From NCBI RefSeq assembly GCF_038433155.1, contig NZ_JBCDMW010000015.1, positions 18,792 to 82,791 of the forward strand: a stretch of 64,000 bases of DNA. Direction: 5' to 3'. Below the pieces are notes generated by a model. That model was not told where the DNA came from, did not search any database, and saw only the letters and a program-made list of their open reading frames with translations. Made by a program: the position numbers and the translations under genes. Below, piece after piece: positions 39,162 through 48,183 of the stretch (its first letter is position 1; each line of letters opens with the position of its first letter). This stretch comes from Luteococcus sp038433155 (GTDB lineage Bacteria > Actinomycetota > Actinomycetes > Propionibacteriales > Propionibacteriaceae).

Positions 39162-40147
39162 ACACCAACCGCAACGCCCAGCTGGTGCCCGTCGATGAGC
39201 CGCGCGGGGGAGTGGACTACTCCCGCGTCTTCGGCGGTGCACCGGATGCGCCGCTGCGCGCCGGGTTGGGGGTCCTGCTGGGGCTGGCGCTCTATGCGGT
39301 GGCGGTTCCGTTGGTGGCCCAGCTGGTGGTGGGGATCGGCTGGGCGATTGCCGGCAAGCCGATTGGTTTCGCCGCCTACTTCAAGGAGGCGATGGCCTTC
39401 CTGCACCCGTCGGGGCTGGTGGGGGCCCACCTGGGCCTGGCCCTGCTGATCCTGGTCACCCTGGCCCTGACCCGGTGGGTGAACCAGCGGCGGGCGCGGT
39501 GGGCGGTCAGCGTGCAGCCCGGGATGCGCTGGCGCTACCTGCTGCTCTGCCTGCCGATTGCCGCGGTGGTGCTCAACCTGGTGCTGCTGGCCGGCCGGGG
39601 CGGCAGGTTCCCCGCCCTGGATCCGCAGCGCGACGTCTGGCTCTGGCTCAGCCTAGTGCTGTTGACGGCCCCGCTGCAGGCGGCGGGGGAGGAGTTCTTC
39701 TTCCGTGGCTACCTGATACAGGCGTTGGGTGGGATCGGCGACGGGATCAAGCTGACCCCGGAGCAGACCCGGTGGCTGGCCGTGGTGGGCTCGGCGCTGG
39801 TCTTCGCCCTCTTCCACGGGGTGCAGAACCTGCCACTGTTCGTGGACCGCTTCGGCTTCGGCCTGTTGGCCGGTGCGCTGGTGATCTGGACCGGTGGCCT
39901 GGAGGCGGGGATCGCCTGCCATGTGGCCAACAACCTGTTCGCCTTCGGCTGGGCGGCCTTCACTGGTGGGATCGCACAGGCCAGAGCGCTGCAGGCAATC
40001 GGCTGGTCCAATGCGGCCAGCGACCTGCTGGGCTTCGGGCTGTTTGCGCTGGTCGCGTGGTGGTTGGCCCGACGGATGAACCTGGCCACCAGCACTCCGG
40101 GGGGCTCCTTGCGGCCCGATTTGGCAGCGGGGCGCACTGTCGGGTAA
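39158..40147 (+). CDS. CPBP-family intramembrane metalloprotease
   Basis: 329-residue membrane protein with about eight TM segments. CPBP/Abi motifs: GEEFFFRGYL (EExxxR), FALFHGVQN (FxxxH) and HVANNLFAF (HxxxN). The GTG start overlaps the FAH stop (GTGA), so the two are co-translated. CPBP proteases are tied to protein maturation and bacteriocin self-immunity; which applies is unknown. It precedes two tRNA genes. Confidence 0.88.
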   Translation: MNTNRNAQLVPVDEPRGGVDYSRVFGGAPDAPLRAGLGVLLGLALYAVAVPLVAQLVVGIGWAIAGKPIGFAAYFKEAMAFLHPSGLVGAHLGLALLILVTLALTRWVNQRRARWAVSVQPGMRWRYLLLCLPIAAVVLNLVLLAGRGGRFPALDPQRDVWLWLSLVLLTAPLQAAGEEFFFRGYLIQALGGIGDGIKLTPEQTRWLAVVGSALVFALFHGVQNLPLFVDRFGFGLLAGALVIWTGGLEAGIACHVANNLFAFGWAAFTGGIAQARALQAIGWSNAASDLLGFGLFALVAWWLARRMNLATSTPGGSLRPDLAAGRTVG

Positions 40148-40191
40148 TGTTCTACCTCGTTGCGCCGCAGGAAACGCCAAGGGTGCAGCGA

Positions 40192-40263
40192 AGGGGTATG
40201 GGGTAATTGGCAGCCCGAAGGTTTCTGGTTCCTTTAGTCCAGGTTCGAGTCCTGGTACCCCTG
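40192..40263 (+). tRNA. tRNA-Gln (anticodon CTG)
   Basis: Acceptor AGGGGTA pairs with TACCCCT; D stem GGG/CCC; anticodon loop TTCTGGT gives CTG; T arm CCAGG-TTCGAGT-CCTGG; discriminator G. CCA is not encoded. 72 nt. Confidence 0.95.
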
Positions 40264-40340
40264 CGGAAAGCCGGAATTGCTCGTCAGAGCAGCTTCCACT
40301 AAGCTTTCACCGCTCCCGAGGCGACTCGGAAGCAGGCTAG

Positions 40341-40416
40341 GGCCCCGTTGTGTAGCGGCCTAGCACGCCGCCCTCTCAAGGCGGTAGCGCGGGTTCGAAT
40401 CCCGTCGGGGCTACCA
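40341..40416 (+). tRNA. tRNA-Glu (anticodon CTC)
   Basis: Acceptor GGCCCCG pairs with CGGGGCT (one G-U); anticodon stem CCGCC/GGCGG with loop CTCTCAA, anticodon CTC; T arm GCGGG-TTCGAAT-CCCGT; 3' CCA encoded. 76 nt including CCA. Confidence 0.95.
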
Positions 40417-40420
40417 GGCA

Positions 40421-40453
40421 AGCAGGCCCGGATCCTCTGGATCCGGGCCTGCT
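40421..40453 (+). terminator. tRNA-Glu terminator
   Basis: AGCAGGCCCGGATCC and GGATCCGGGCCTGCT form a perfect 15-bp stem with loop TCT, starting 4 nt after the tRNA 3' end. Confidence 0.85.
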
Positions 40454-40546
40454 GCGTTGTGCGGTGATGCGCTCCGCGCCGTCGAAGTGACATTCTTCAC
40501 ATTTTTTTCGCCGGAAGTCTTCCATCTGCGGTGCGCCCGTGTGAAT

Positions 40547-40561
40547 ATGAATGACATTCAT
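40547..40561. promoter_or_regulatory. palindromic operator candidate before the APC permease
   Basis: ATGAATG-A-CATTCAT, perfect dyad, overlapping a TATGAA -10-like hexamer and the likely transcription start of the permease operon. The flank is AT-rich (eight T residues near 40502-40508). The regulator is not evident nearby. Confidence 0.6.
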
Positions 40562-40601
40562 TTTGCTTGCAGTCGACGCTGACCGCTCGAGGGGAGTTTT
40601 G

Positions 40602-41999
40602 ATGACCACCCTGCAGAACCCAGTTGCCGAACAGGGGCAGCAGCTCAGGCGCGCCCTTGGACTTGCCGGCCTTACCCTGTTTGGCCTGTCGTACATGGCC
40701 ATCACCACGGTGTTCACCACCTATGGCATCGTCAACCAGATCACCAGCGGCCATCTACCGCTGGCCTACGTGGCGGCCTTGGCCACCATGATCTTCACGG
40801 CACTCAGCTACGCCGCGATGGTGCGCCGATGCCCGGTGGCTGGATCGGCCTATTCCTATGTGCAGCACTCCTTCGGCGGGGCAACCGGCTTCCTTGTCGG
40901 GTGGTTGCTGCTCCTGGACTACTTGTTCATCCCGATGATCAACTTCATGATCCTGGGGCTCTATGTCGCTACCCAGTTCCCCGGCATCCCCGTGCAGGTC
41001 TTCTCGCTGGTGGCCCTCTTGATCGTCTTCATCTTCAATGTCCTGGGGATCAAGCTGGCCCATCGCTTCAATGTGGTGACAGTCGTGATCTCGGTCGCCA
41101 CCGTGGGCGTCTTCGGCATCCTGGCGCTCAAGGCAGCTCTCGGTGATCCGAGCGCACCGGGTCTGCTTGACCCATTCATCGTCGGGAGCGCCGCCTTCAG
41201 CCCCATCCTCACGGGTGGCGGCATCCTGGCCCTGTCCTTCTTGGGGTTCGACGCGGTGTCCACCTTGTCCGAGGAGGCTCGCGCCCCCGAGCGGGACATT
41301 CCCCGAGCAATCGTTCTCACCACGCTGATTGGTGGTGCCACCTTCATCCTGATCTCCTGGATCGGAGCGCTGGCCTACCATCCCGACGACTGGAGTGCCG
41401 TTCCGCAGGAACTGCTCGATGCCGCGGGCGTCGTGCTGGCCGAGCATGTCGGCGGGCAGATCGTGGCCTCGCTGATGGTGGTCGCCCTGATCGCTGGCGG
41501 ATTGGGTTCAGGATTGGCCGGACAGGTCTCGGTCTCCCGCGTGCTGTTCTCGATGGGGCGTGACGGCACGCTGCCGAGATCGCTCGGACAACTGTCCCAG
41601 CGTTTCCAGACGCCCGTGGTCGCCACAACGGTTGTCTCTGTGATTGCCTTGCTGAGCCTCGTGCTCACCCTGGAACAGGCGGCCTTCATGATCAGTTTTG
41701 GTGCCTTGGCTGCCTTCAGTATGGTCAACCTCTCGGTGATCCGCAGCTATCTGTTTCCTGCCAGTGGCCAGGTGGAACGCAGTCTCCGCGCGCTGGTGCG
41801 CTACGGCTTGCTCCCGCTGATCGGCTTCGGGCTGAGTATCTGGCTATGGACGTCGCTGGAGCCCTTCACCTGGGTGGTTGGCGGTGCATGGCTGGCGGTG
41901 GGTGGGATGATCCTGCTGGTTCGGACCGGCGGCTTCCGTCGTCCGGTGCCCACCTTGTCCTTTGCCGACGTGGATCTGGCTCCGGGGGATGTCCGATGA
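40602..41999 (+). CDS. APC-family amino acid/polyamine permease
   Basis: 466 residues, about 12 TM helices, of the AAT/putrescine-importer-like APC branch. N-terminal LGLAGLTLFGLSYMAITTVF, PVAGSAYSYVQHSFGG (TM3) and GFDAVSTLSEEARAPERDIPRAI (after TM6) are characteristic. GAGGGGAG lies before ATG 40602. It overlaps the amidohydrolase gene by ATGA, so uptake and hydrolysis of an amide-type nutrient are likely coupled. Codon use appears less GC-biased than in neighbouring genes (e.g. TTG, GGA, GTT more frequent). Confidence 0.88.
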   Translation: MTTLQNPVAEQGQQLRRALGLAGLTLFGLSYMAITTVFTTYGIVNQITSGHLPLAYVAALATMIFTALSYAAMVRRCPVAGSAYSYVQHSFGGATGFLVGWLLLLDYLFIPMINFMILGLYVATQFPGIPVQVFSLVALLIVFIFNVLGIKLAHRFNVVTVVISVATVGVFGILALKAALGDPSAPGLLDPFIVGSAAFSPILTGGGILALSFLGFDAVSTLSEEARAPERDIPRAIVLTTLIGGATFILISWIGALAYHPDDWSAVPQELLDAAGVVLAEHVGGQIVASLMVVALIAGGLGSGLAGQVSVSRVLFSMGRDGTLPRSLGQLSQRFQTPVVATTVVSVIALLSLVLTLEQAAFMISFGALAAFSMVNLSVIRSYLFPASGQVERSLRALVRYGLLPLIGFGLSIWLWTSLEPFTWVVGGAWLAVGGMILLVRTGGFRRPVPTLSFADVDLAPGDVR

Positions 42000-43618
42000 G
42001 TGCGCACAGCGGTGGGATTGCGGAGCTGGTGGTCGTCGCCAGTGTGGTCCACACCATGGGGTCAGTCACATCCGGTGAGCGGCAGCCGACGGCCATCGCG
42101 GTGGCCGGGGGACGCGTCGTGGGGCTGGGGGGTTCAGCGGACGTGCAGCCGTTGATCGGCCCTACCACCCGCGTCATTCGCACGGATGGAGCCGTGGTTC
42201 CTGCCTTCACCGACGCCCATGCCCACCCGATCATGAGTCTCGGGCTGACCCGAGGTGTGGACCTCTCGGGCTGCACCTCCATCGGTCAGTTGGCCGGTGA
42301 GTTGAGCAAGGCGCAAAGCTATCTGGAGGCGGACGACTGGTTGCTCGGGTGGGGGCTGGACCCAACCTGCCTGGATGGTGAGGACATCACCAATGAGCTG
42401 CTGCACCAGGCCTTGGGCTCGGATCGCAAGGCCTACGTCACGCTCTTCGATGCCCACTCGGCCATCGCCTCGGATGCCGCGCTCGCCTTGGCCGGTATTG
42501 ATGGTCCGCGGGATCTTCCCAGTGGCTCCATAGTCATTGGCGATGATGGACGGCCTACTGGGCACCTGCTGGAATTTGACGCGATGGCACTCTTGCAGCC
42601 GGTCTTGCCCGTCCAGACCCTGCCCGAACGCGTTGCGGCCCTGCACGGCTTGCTGGCGCAGATGGCCGCACAAGGTATTGCTGAAGTGCATGTGCTGGAC
42701 ATGCGAGATGCGGACGTCGTGGAGCTGCTCTGTGCGGCCGAGGAGGCTGGTCCGCTCTCGGTGAGGCTGCGACTGTCGCCGTGGTGTACGCCCCAACTGG
42801 ATGATGCCGCCTGTCGCGATCTCATCGACGGACAGGGGCTCGGTGGCCAGCGCTGGCGGGTGGAAGGGGTGAAGTTCTTCATCGACGGCACCGTCGAGGG
42901 CGGCACTGCGTGGCTGGAAACGCCCGACAGTCATGGCGAGAGCACTGGCTCCCTGTGGGGCGGAGTTCGGGACTATGCCCGACGGGTGGCGCAATTCCAC
43001 GCGGCGGGGGTACCCACCGCGACGCACGCCATCGGCGAGCGGGGAATCCGTGAGGTGGTGGAGGTCTTGGCTGCACTGCCGACGAATGGGGTGCAGCACC
43101 GGATCGAACATGTGGAATCTGTTGGTCGAGACGTGATCCAGCAGATGGGTGCGGCGGGGATCGCCGTGAGCATGCAACCCACTCACTGCACCCACCACAC
43201 CCATGCCGACGGCAACGATGAGTGGTCGCGCCGTCTGGGGCCGGAGCGGGCCGCCCGGGCCTGGTGCACCCGTGACGTGCTGGATTCGGGAGCGGTGCTG
43301 GCACTTGGATCGGACTATCCAGTCGCTCCCTTCGAGGTGCTCAAGATCATGGCCGATGCCCGGCTGCGCCGCCCAGTGGACGATCCGTCGGTGGCTCCGG
43401 TGCTGCCCGATCAAGCGCTCACCGCCCGCGAGGTGCTCGCGGGGTTCACCACTGGTCCGCGGGCAGCCATCGGGGAGAGCGGTGGGTCGCTCGAACTCGG
43501 CGGTCCAGCCACCTTCGTCGTGCTGGACGTGGACCCGCTGGCCGTGCCCGCCGAGCGTCTGGGGACGGCGCGCGTCCTCTTGACCCTCTCTGAGGGATTG
43601 CTCACGCACGAGGCATGA
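41996..43618 (+). CDS. amidohydrolase, YtcJ/Amidohydro_3 type
   Basis: 540-residue metal-dependent hydrolase. Metal and catalytic positions are visible: FTDAHAHP (HxH) near residue 73, GVKFFIDGTVEGGTAWL, THAIGERG (His), HRIEHVE (His) and LALGSDYPV (Asp). Family members hydrolyse amides or carbamates of varied substrates. The ATG overlaps the permease stop. Like the permease, it looks slightly lower in G+C. Substrate unknown; the permease suggests an N-acyl amino acid or polyamine derivative. Confidence 0.86.
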   Translation: MSAHSGGIAELVVVASVVHTMGSVTSGERQPTAIAVAGGRVVGLGGSADVQPLIGPTTRVIRTDGAVVPAFTDAHAHPIMSLGLTRGVDLSGCTSIGQLAGELSKAQSYLEADDWLLGWGLDPTCLDGEDITNELLHQALGSDRKAYVTLFDAHSAIASDAALALAGIDGPRDLPSGSIVIGDDGRPTGHLLEFDAMALLQPVLPVQTLPERVAALHGLLAQMAAQGIAEVHVLDMRDADVVELLCAAEEAGPLSVRLRLSPWCTPQLDDAACRDLIDGQGLGGQRWRVEGVKFFIDGTVEGGTAWLETPDSHGESTGSLWGGVRDYARRVAQFHAAGVPTATHAIGERGIREVVEVLAALPTNGVQHRIEHVESVGRDVIQQMGAAGIAVSMQPTHCTHHTHADGNDEWSRRLGPERAARAWCTRDVLDSGAVLALGSDYPVAPFEVLKIMADARLRRPVDDPSVAPVLPDQALTAREVLAGFTTGPRAAIGESGGSLELGGPATFVVLDVDPLAVPAERLGTARVLLTLSEGLLTHEA

Positions 43619-43626
43619 GGTTCGGC

Positions 43627-44352
43627 TCACTCGCTGGCGCCGGTGCGGCGCAGCACCTCGCTCAGGCGCTCGGCGGCGGCCATCACGGCGGGGGCGTGCA
43701 GCCGGCCCGGCTGGCGGGTTAGCCGCTCGATCGGCCCGGAGACGCTGACCGCGGCGAGTACCTTGCCGCTGGGGGCGCGCACCGGGGCGGAGACCGACGC
43801 CACGCCGGGCTCGCGCTCGGCCACCGACTGGGCCCAGCCGCGGCGGCGCACCGTCGCCAGCGCCACGGCGGAGAAGGCCGACGAGTTCAGCCCACGCTGC
43901 AACCGGTCGGGCTCGTCCCAGGCCAGCAGCACCTGGGCCGCGGAGCCGGCGGTCATGGTCAGCTGGGAGCCGACGGGGATGGTGTCGCGCAGGCCCGACG
44001 GGCGCTCCGCCACCGCCGCGCACACCCGGATGTCACCCTGGCGGCGGAACAGCTGGGCGGATTCGCCGGTGATGTCGCGCAGGCGCGCAAGAATGGGACC
44101 GGCGGTGGCCAGCAGTCGGTCCTCGCCCGCGGCGGCGGCCAGCTCGGTCAGCCTGGGTCCCAGCACGAAGCGGCCCTGCAGGTCCCGGCCCACCAGTCGG
44201 TGGTGTTCCAGTGCGACGGCCAGGCGGTGCGCCGTTGGGCGTGCCAGCCCGGTGGAACTGACCAGCCCGGCCAGCGTCGTCGGGCCGGTCTCCAGGGCAC
44301 TCAGCACCAGGGCGGCCTTGTCCAGAACTCCCACTCCACTCGAATCGTCCAT
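43627..44352 (-). CDS. IclR-family regulator of leuCD (NdgR/LtbR-like)
   Basis: 241 residues: N-terminal winged helix (VLDKAALVLSALETGPTTLAGLVSSTGLARPTAHRLAVALE, about residues 9-50) and a C-terminal IclR effector domain (SAQLFRRQGDIRVCAAVAE; SVSAPVRAPSGKVLAAVSVSG). It is divergent from leuCD, the position of the leucine-pathway regulators LtbR (Corynebacterium) and NdgR (Streptomyces). TATTCT (44359-44364, minus strand) is 6 nt before the ATG and overlaps a GAGA-N6-TCTC palindrome, consistent with autorepression. Confidence 0.9.
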   Translation of the reverse strand: MDDSSGVGVLDKAALVLSALETGPTTLAGLVSSTGLARPTAHRLAVALEHHRLVGRDLQGRFVLGPRLTELAAAAGEDRLLATAGPILARLRDITGESAQLFRRQGDIRVCAAVAERPSGLRDTIPVGSQLTMTAGSAAQVLLAWDEPDRLQRGLNSSAFSAVALATVRRRGWAQSVAEREPGVASVSAPVRAPSGKVLAAVSVSGPIERLTRQPGRLHAPAVMAAAERLSEVLRRTGASE

Positions 44353-44357
44353 ACTCT

Positions 44358-44376
44358 GAGAATAGCGTCTCGTAAT
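44358..44376. promoter_or_regulatory. GAGA-N6-TCTC operator candidate between iclR and leuC
   Basis: GAGAATAGCGTCTC at 44358-44371, followed by GTAAT so that GTCTCGTAAT (44367-44376) matches 8 of 10 bases of the GTCTCATGAT element at ilvBNC and leuB/ilvE. Overlaps the iclR -10. Confidence 0.75.
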
Positions 44377-44444
44377 CCGATATGCCAGTGTCATACTGAA
44401 GTCAGCTCCATTGAGTGGACAATCATCGGCGAAGAAGAGGGAAC

Positions 44445-45842
44445 ATGGGCAAGACACTGAGCCAGAAGGTCTGGGACGCGCACGTCGTGCGCAGCCAGCA
44501 GGGCGAGCCGGACCTGCTCTACATCGACCTGCACCTCGTGCACGAGGTGACCAGCCCCCAGGCCTTCGAGGGGCTGCGCCTGGCCGGCCGTTCGGTGCGT
44601 CGGCCCGACCTCACCCTGGCCACCGAGGACCACAACACCCCGACCTTGAACATCGACCAGCCGATCGCCGACCCGATCAGCCGGCTCCAGGTGGACACCC
44701 TGCGCCGGAATGCCGCGGACTTCGGGGTGCCGATCCACTCCCTGGGCAGCAAGGACCAGGGCGTGGTGCACATCATCGGCCCGCAGCTGGGCCTGACCCA
44801 GCCGGGCATGACCATCGTCTGCGGTGACTCGCACACCGCCACCCACGGCGCCTTCGGGGCCCTGGCCTTCGGCATCGGCACCAGCGAGGTGGAGCACGTG
44901 TTGGCCACCCAGACGCTGCCGCAGGCCACGCCCAGGACCATGGCGGTCACCATCGACGGTGAGATGCCCGACGGCGTCACCCCCAAGGACGTCGTGCTGG
45001 CCCTGATTGCCAAGGTGGGCACCGGCGGCGGGCAGGGGCATGTCGTCGAGTACCGCGGCAGCGCCATCGAGAAGATGTCGATGGAGGGCCGGATGACCAT
45101 TTGCAACATGTCCATCGAATGGGGTGCCAAGGCGGGCATGGTGGCGCCGGACCAGACCACCTTCGACTACCTCAAGGGTCGCCCGAATGCGCCCGAGGGC
45201 GAGCAGTGGGATCAGGCCGTCGAGTACTGGAAGACCCTGCGCACCGACGATGACGCCATCTTCGACTCCGAGGTGCACCTCGACGCCAGCACCCTGACCC
45301 CCTTCGTGACCTGGGGTACCAATCCCGGTCAGGGCGCGCCATTGGGCGCCACGGTTCCCAGCCCGGACGAATTCACCGATCCCGACGAGCGTCGCGCCGC
45401 CGAGAAGGCGCTCAACTACATGGACCTCAAGGCCGGCACCCCGCTGCGCGAGGTTGCCGTGGACACCGTCTTCCTGGGCTCCTGCACCAATGGCCGGATC
45501 GAGGACCTGCGGCTGGCGGCCAATGTGATCCAAGGTCGTCGGGTGGCCGACGGGGTGCGGATGCTGGTGGTTCCGGGCTCGGCCCGGGTGCGGCTGGAGG
45601 CCGAGCTGGAGGGTCTTGACAAGGTCTTTCTTGACGCTGGGGCCGAATGGCGGGCAGCTGGATGCTCGATGTGCCTGGGGATGAACCCGGACCAACTGGC
45701 GCCGGGGGAGCGCAGCGCCTCCACCTCCAACCGCAACTTCGAGGGCCGTCAGGGCAAGGGTGGGCGGACCCACCTGGTCAGCCCCGCCGTGGCCGCCGCC
45801 ACCGCCGTTACCGGACGCCTCAGTGCGCCCGCCGATCTGTGA
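44445..45842 (+). CDS. leuC: 3-isopropylmalate dehydratase large subunit
   Basis: Aconitase-superfamily enzyme of leucine synthesis (and citramalate isomerisation in the isoleucine branch). 465 residues; 4Fe-4S ligands are in FLGSCTNGRIEDL and GCSMCLGMNPD. Other blocks: ATEDHNTPT, CGDSHTATHGAFGALAFGIG, NRNFEGRQGKGGRTHLVSP. ATG 44445 has GAAGAGG upstream. Leads the leuCD operon, controlled with the divergent IclR gene. Confidence 0.97.
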   Translation: MGKTLSQKVWDAHVVRSQQGEPDLLYIDLHLVHEVTSPQAFEGLRLAGRSVRRPDLTLATEDHNTPTLNIDQPIADPISRLQVDTLRRNAADFGVPIHSLGSKDQGVVHIIGPQLGLTQPGMTIVCGDSHTATHGAFGALAFGIGTSEVEHVLATQTLPQATPRTMAVTIDGEMPDGVTPKDVVLALIAKVGTGGGQGHVVEYRGSAIEKMSMEGRMTICNMSIEWGAKAGMVAPDQTTFDYLKGRPNAPEGEQWDQAVEYWKTLRTDDDAIFDSEVHLDASTLTPFVTWGTNPGQGAPLGATVPSPDEFTDPDERRAAEKALNYMDLKAGTPLREVAVDTVFLGSCTNGRIEDLRLAANVIQGRRVADGVRMLVVPGSARVRLEAELEGLDKVFLDAGAEWRAAGCSMCLGMNPDQLAPGERSASTSNRNFEGRQGKGGRTHLVSPAVAAATAVTGRLSAPADL

Positions 45843-45859
45843 GAAAGTGAGCAACTGAC

Positions 45860-46465
45860 ATGGAGAAATTCTCCACGCACACCGGAATTGCCGTTCCGCT
45901 GCGGGCCTCCAATGTGGATACCGACCAGATCATTCCGGCGGTCTACCTGAAGCGGATCACCCGTACCGGATTTGAGGACGGCCTGTTCAGTGCTTGGCGC
46001 AATGACCCCGAATTCGTGCTCAACAAGGAGCCGTGGAACAAGGGCAGCATTCTGGTGGCCGGCCCTGATTTCGGTACCGGGAGCTCCCGGGAGCACGCCG
46101 TGTGGGCGCTGCAGAACTACGGCTTCAAGGTGGTGATCGGCTCCCGGTTCGGTGACATCTTCCGGTCCAATTCCGGCAAGGCCGGCCTGCTGATCGCCAC
46201 CGTCGACCAGTCGGTGGTGGAGCAGCTCTGGGACGCGGCCGAACAGGAGCCGCAGCGGCCCTTCACCGTGGACCTGGCCGTCCGCACCATCACGGTGGGC
46301 GGGACCAGCCATCACTTCCAGATCGACGACCACACCGCGCATCGGCTCATCGAGGGGCTGGATGACATTGGCTCCACCCTGCAGCACGCCGAGCAGATCG
46401 ATTCCTACGAGGCCAACCGGCCAGCCTTCAAGCCGGCCACCCTGCCCGTCCGAACCGCCGACTGA
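45860..46465 (+). CDS. leuD: 3-isopropylmalate dehydratase small subunit
   Basis: 201 residues, swivel domain of the dehydratase. NVDTDQIIPAVYLKRI near the N-terminus and GPDFGTGSSREHAVWAL in the middle are the family signatures. It lies 17 nt after leuC and is followed by a strong terminator. Confidence 0.97.
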   Translation: MEKFSTHTGIAVPLRASNVDTDQIIPAVYLKRITRTGFEDGLFSAWRNDPEFVLNKEPWNKGSILVAGPDFGTGSSREHAVWALQNYGFKVVIGSRFGDIFRSNSGKAGLLIATVDQSVVEQLWDAAEQEPQRPFTVDLAVRTITVGGTSHHFQIDDHTAHRLIEGLDDIGSTLQHAEQIDSYEANRPAFKPATLPVRTAD

Positions 46466-46483
46466 ACACCCGGCCAAGCCGCT

Positions 46484-46526
46484 GCAAAACGTCCGCTTTT
46501 CCTTGCAAGAAAGGCGGACGCTTTGC
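46484..46526 (+). terminator. leuCD terminator
   Basis: GCAAAACGTCCGC with TTTTC pairs with GAAAG and GCGGACGCTTTGC (about 17 bp, two mismatches) around a 7-nt loop, 18 nt past leuD; an ATTTG stretch follows. Confidence 0.8.
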
Positions 46527-46664
46527 ATTTGCTGAACAATCTGGGCAGATGACCCGGTTTTGGTTGGTGCGGCCCGGGTGGACACCTAGCTTTGGTGCTG
46601 CGCACGGCATCCAAGCCTGCGACCACCCCGGCTGGGGGGCTGGGGAAATATGAAAGGCAGATTC

Positions 46665-46958
46665 GTGAACAAGGCAGAGCTGATTGACTCCTTGGCCAAG
46701 GCCCACTTCGAGGGCAACAAGGCCGTCGCGACCCGCGCGCTGAACGCCGTCGTCGACACCATCTCCACCGAGGTGGCCAACACCGGGAAGGTGTCCATCA
46801 CCGGCTTCGGCGTCTTCGAGGTGCAGCACCGCGAGGCGCGCATGGTGCGCAATCCTCGCACCGGCGAGCGCAAGCAGGCCGACGCGATGGACATCCCGCG
46901 ATTCCGTCCCGGAACCGACCTCAAGAACCGGGTGGAAGCCGCAGCCAAGAAGCGCTGA
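46665..46958 (+). CDS. hup: HU-family nucleoid protein
   Basis: 97-residue histone-like DNA-binding protein. MNKAELIDSLAKAHFEGNKAV at the start and GFGVFEVQHREARMVRNPRTG as the DNA-binding arm are the HU signature. GTG 46665 gives the family's standard N-terminus and has AAAGG 8 nt upstream; ATG 46650 would add five unusual residues. It lacks the long Lys/Ala tail of mycobacterial HupB. Confidence 0.94.
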   Translation: MNKAELIDSLAKAHFEGNKAVATRALNAVVDTISTEVANTGKVSITGFGVFEVQHREARMVRNPRTGERKQADAMDIPRFRPGTDLKNRVEAAAKKR

Positions 46959-47050
46959 CGGCCGATACCGACACGCACCGGGTGGGGCGCCGACGCAAGC
47001 CGCGTCGCGCCCCACTCGCATCCTCGGACACGGGCCGTCCGGGCGTGGGG

Positions 47051-47287
47051 TTACCGGCGTTGGACCACCATCGGCGCCGCCGCGATGCGAGCCGAGACCA
47101 CCTCGTCCCCAGCCAGGCCCAGCAGGACGCGTTGCCCGGCGGCCGGATGCCGGAGCTCCGCGAACACCCCGGCCGGCAGGTCCCGACGGGTGCCGTCGTC
47201 CAGCAGCACCGTCACGGGCCCGGGCCCGTCCCCGCGGGCGGCGATGGTGGCCCACAGGCCGGCTTCGGGCGGAGGGGCAGCAGTCAT
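47051..47287 (-). CDS. small conserved-looking protein, unknown function
   Basis: 78 residues (MTAAPPPEAGLWATIAARGDG ... ARIAAAPMVVQRR). A beta-rich pattern (GPVTVLLDDGTRRDLP; GQRVLLGLAGDEVVSARI) suggests a small barrel such as an OB- or SH3-like fold; I do not recognise a family. TAGGAT (47295-47300, minus strand) lies 7 nt before ATG 47287, favouring it over the ATG three codons upstream. Convergent with hup, divergent from plsC. Confidence 0.65.
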   Translation of the reverse strand: MTAAPPPEAGLWATIAARGDGPGPVTVLLDDGTRRDLPAGVFAELRHPAAGQRVLLGLAGDEVVSARIAAAPMVVQRR

Positions 47288-47371
47288 GGCCGCCATCCTA
47301 CGAAATGACCGCCCGAGGATGGTCTAGCGTGGACTCGCGCCATTCGGCGTCTGGAGTGAGGAGCGAGCGCA

Positions 47372-48148
47372 ATGCTGGGCAACAAGACCGTCAAGGCAGA
47401 CCGACGTGGGGTTGACCTGCGCTCCGGGGAACCCACCTACCGCTTTCTGGGGGCCCTCGTCCACGGCGTGGACCGGCTCTTCACCACTTACGACTGGCGG
47501 GGTCAGGAGCGCATTCCGCGTACCGGCGCCGCGCTGGTGGTGGCCAACCACAACAGCAACTATGACCCGATCTCCCTGGGTGACTTCCTGATCTGGTCGG
47601 GCCGCTGGCCCCGCTTCCTCGGCAAGTCCGAGCTGTGGGAGGTGCCCGTGGTGCGCTTCTTCGCCAAGGGCTGCCGGCAGATCCCGGTCTATCGCAACAG
47701 CACGCGCGCCGGGGACTCGCTGCGGGCCGCGCGGGAGGCCTTGGCCAACGGGGAACTGGTGGTGATCTACCCGGAGGGCACCGTGGGCACCGACCCCGAC
47801 GGCTGGCCGATGACCGGCCGGACCGGGGCCGCCCGACTGGCGCTAGAGGTGGGCTGCCCGGTGATCCCGATCGGCCAGTGGGGGGCCCAGGACATCATGT
47901 TCGGCAAGAAGGTGGGGGTGCCCAAGTTCTTCCCCCGCAAGACCCTGCACATCAACGTCGGCGAACCGGTGGACCTCTCCGGCCTGGCGGAGCACCCCGA
48001 TCGCCACGCCGCCGTCCGCGTCGCCAATGAGCGGATGACGGAGGCCATCACCCAGCTGGTTGCGGAGCTGCGTGACCTGCCCGTCCCGCCGGACCGCTAT
48101 GACCTGCGCAAGAAGGCGCGGGTGCCCAAGGGCTCGACGACGCTCTAA
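47372..48148 (+). CDS. plsC: 1-acyl-sn-glycerol-3-phosphate acyltransferase-type protein
   Basis: 258 residues with the PlsC motifs VANHNSNYDPISL (NHxxxxD), the GCRQIPVYRN block and VIYPEGTVGTD. It transfers an acyl chain to lysophosphatidate or a related lipid. GAGGAG precedes ATG 47372. In related actinobacteria this gene sits near gpsA and ddl; gpsA is absent here. Confidence 0.92.
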   Translation: MLGNKTVKADRRGVDLRSGEPTYRFLGALVHGVDRLFTTYDWRGQERIPRTGAALVVANHNSNYDPISLGDFLIWSGRWPRFLGKSELWEVPVVRFFAKGCRQIPVYRNSTRAGDSLRAAREALANGELVVIYPEGTVGTDPDGWPMTGRTGAARLALEVGCPVIPIGQWGAQDIMFGKKVGVPKFFPRKTLHINVGEPVDLSGLAEHPDRHAAVRVANERMTEAITQLVAELRDLPVPPDRYDLRKKARVPKGSTTL

Positions 48149-48183
48149 AGTGGGACGGTCATCCCAGCAGTGAGGAACCCAGC

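Noticed and set aside
38283..39242. N-terminal extension of DeoA into the FAH gene
   Set aside because: It is antisense to the FAH protein, and DeoA begins at ATG 38282 with the known N-terminal helix.
40341..43618. Integrase-mediated genomic island at tRNA-Glu
   Set aside because: No integrase and no duplicated tRNA 3' end (searched by eye near 43620); only composition and position hint at transfer.
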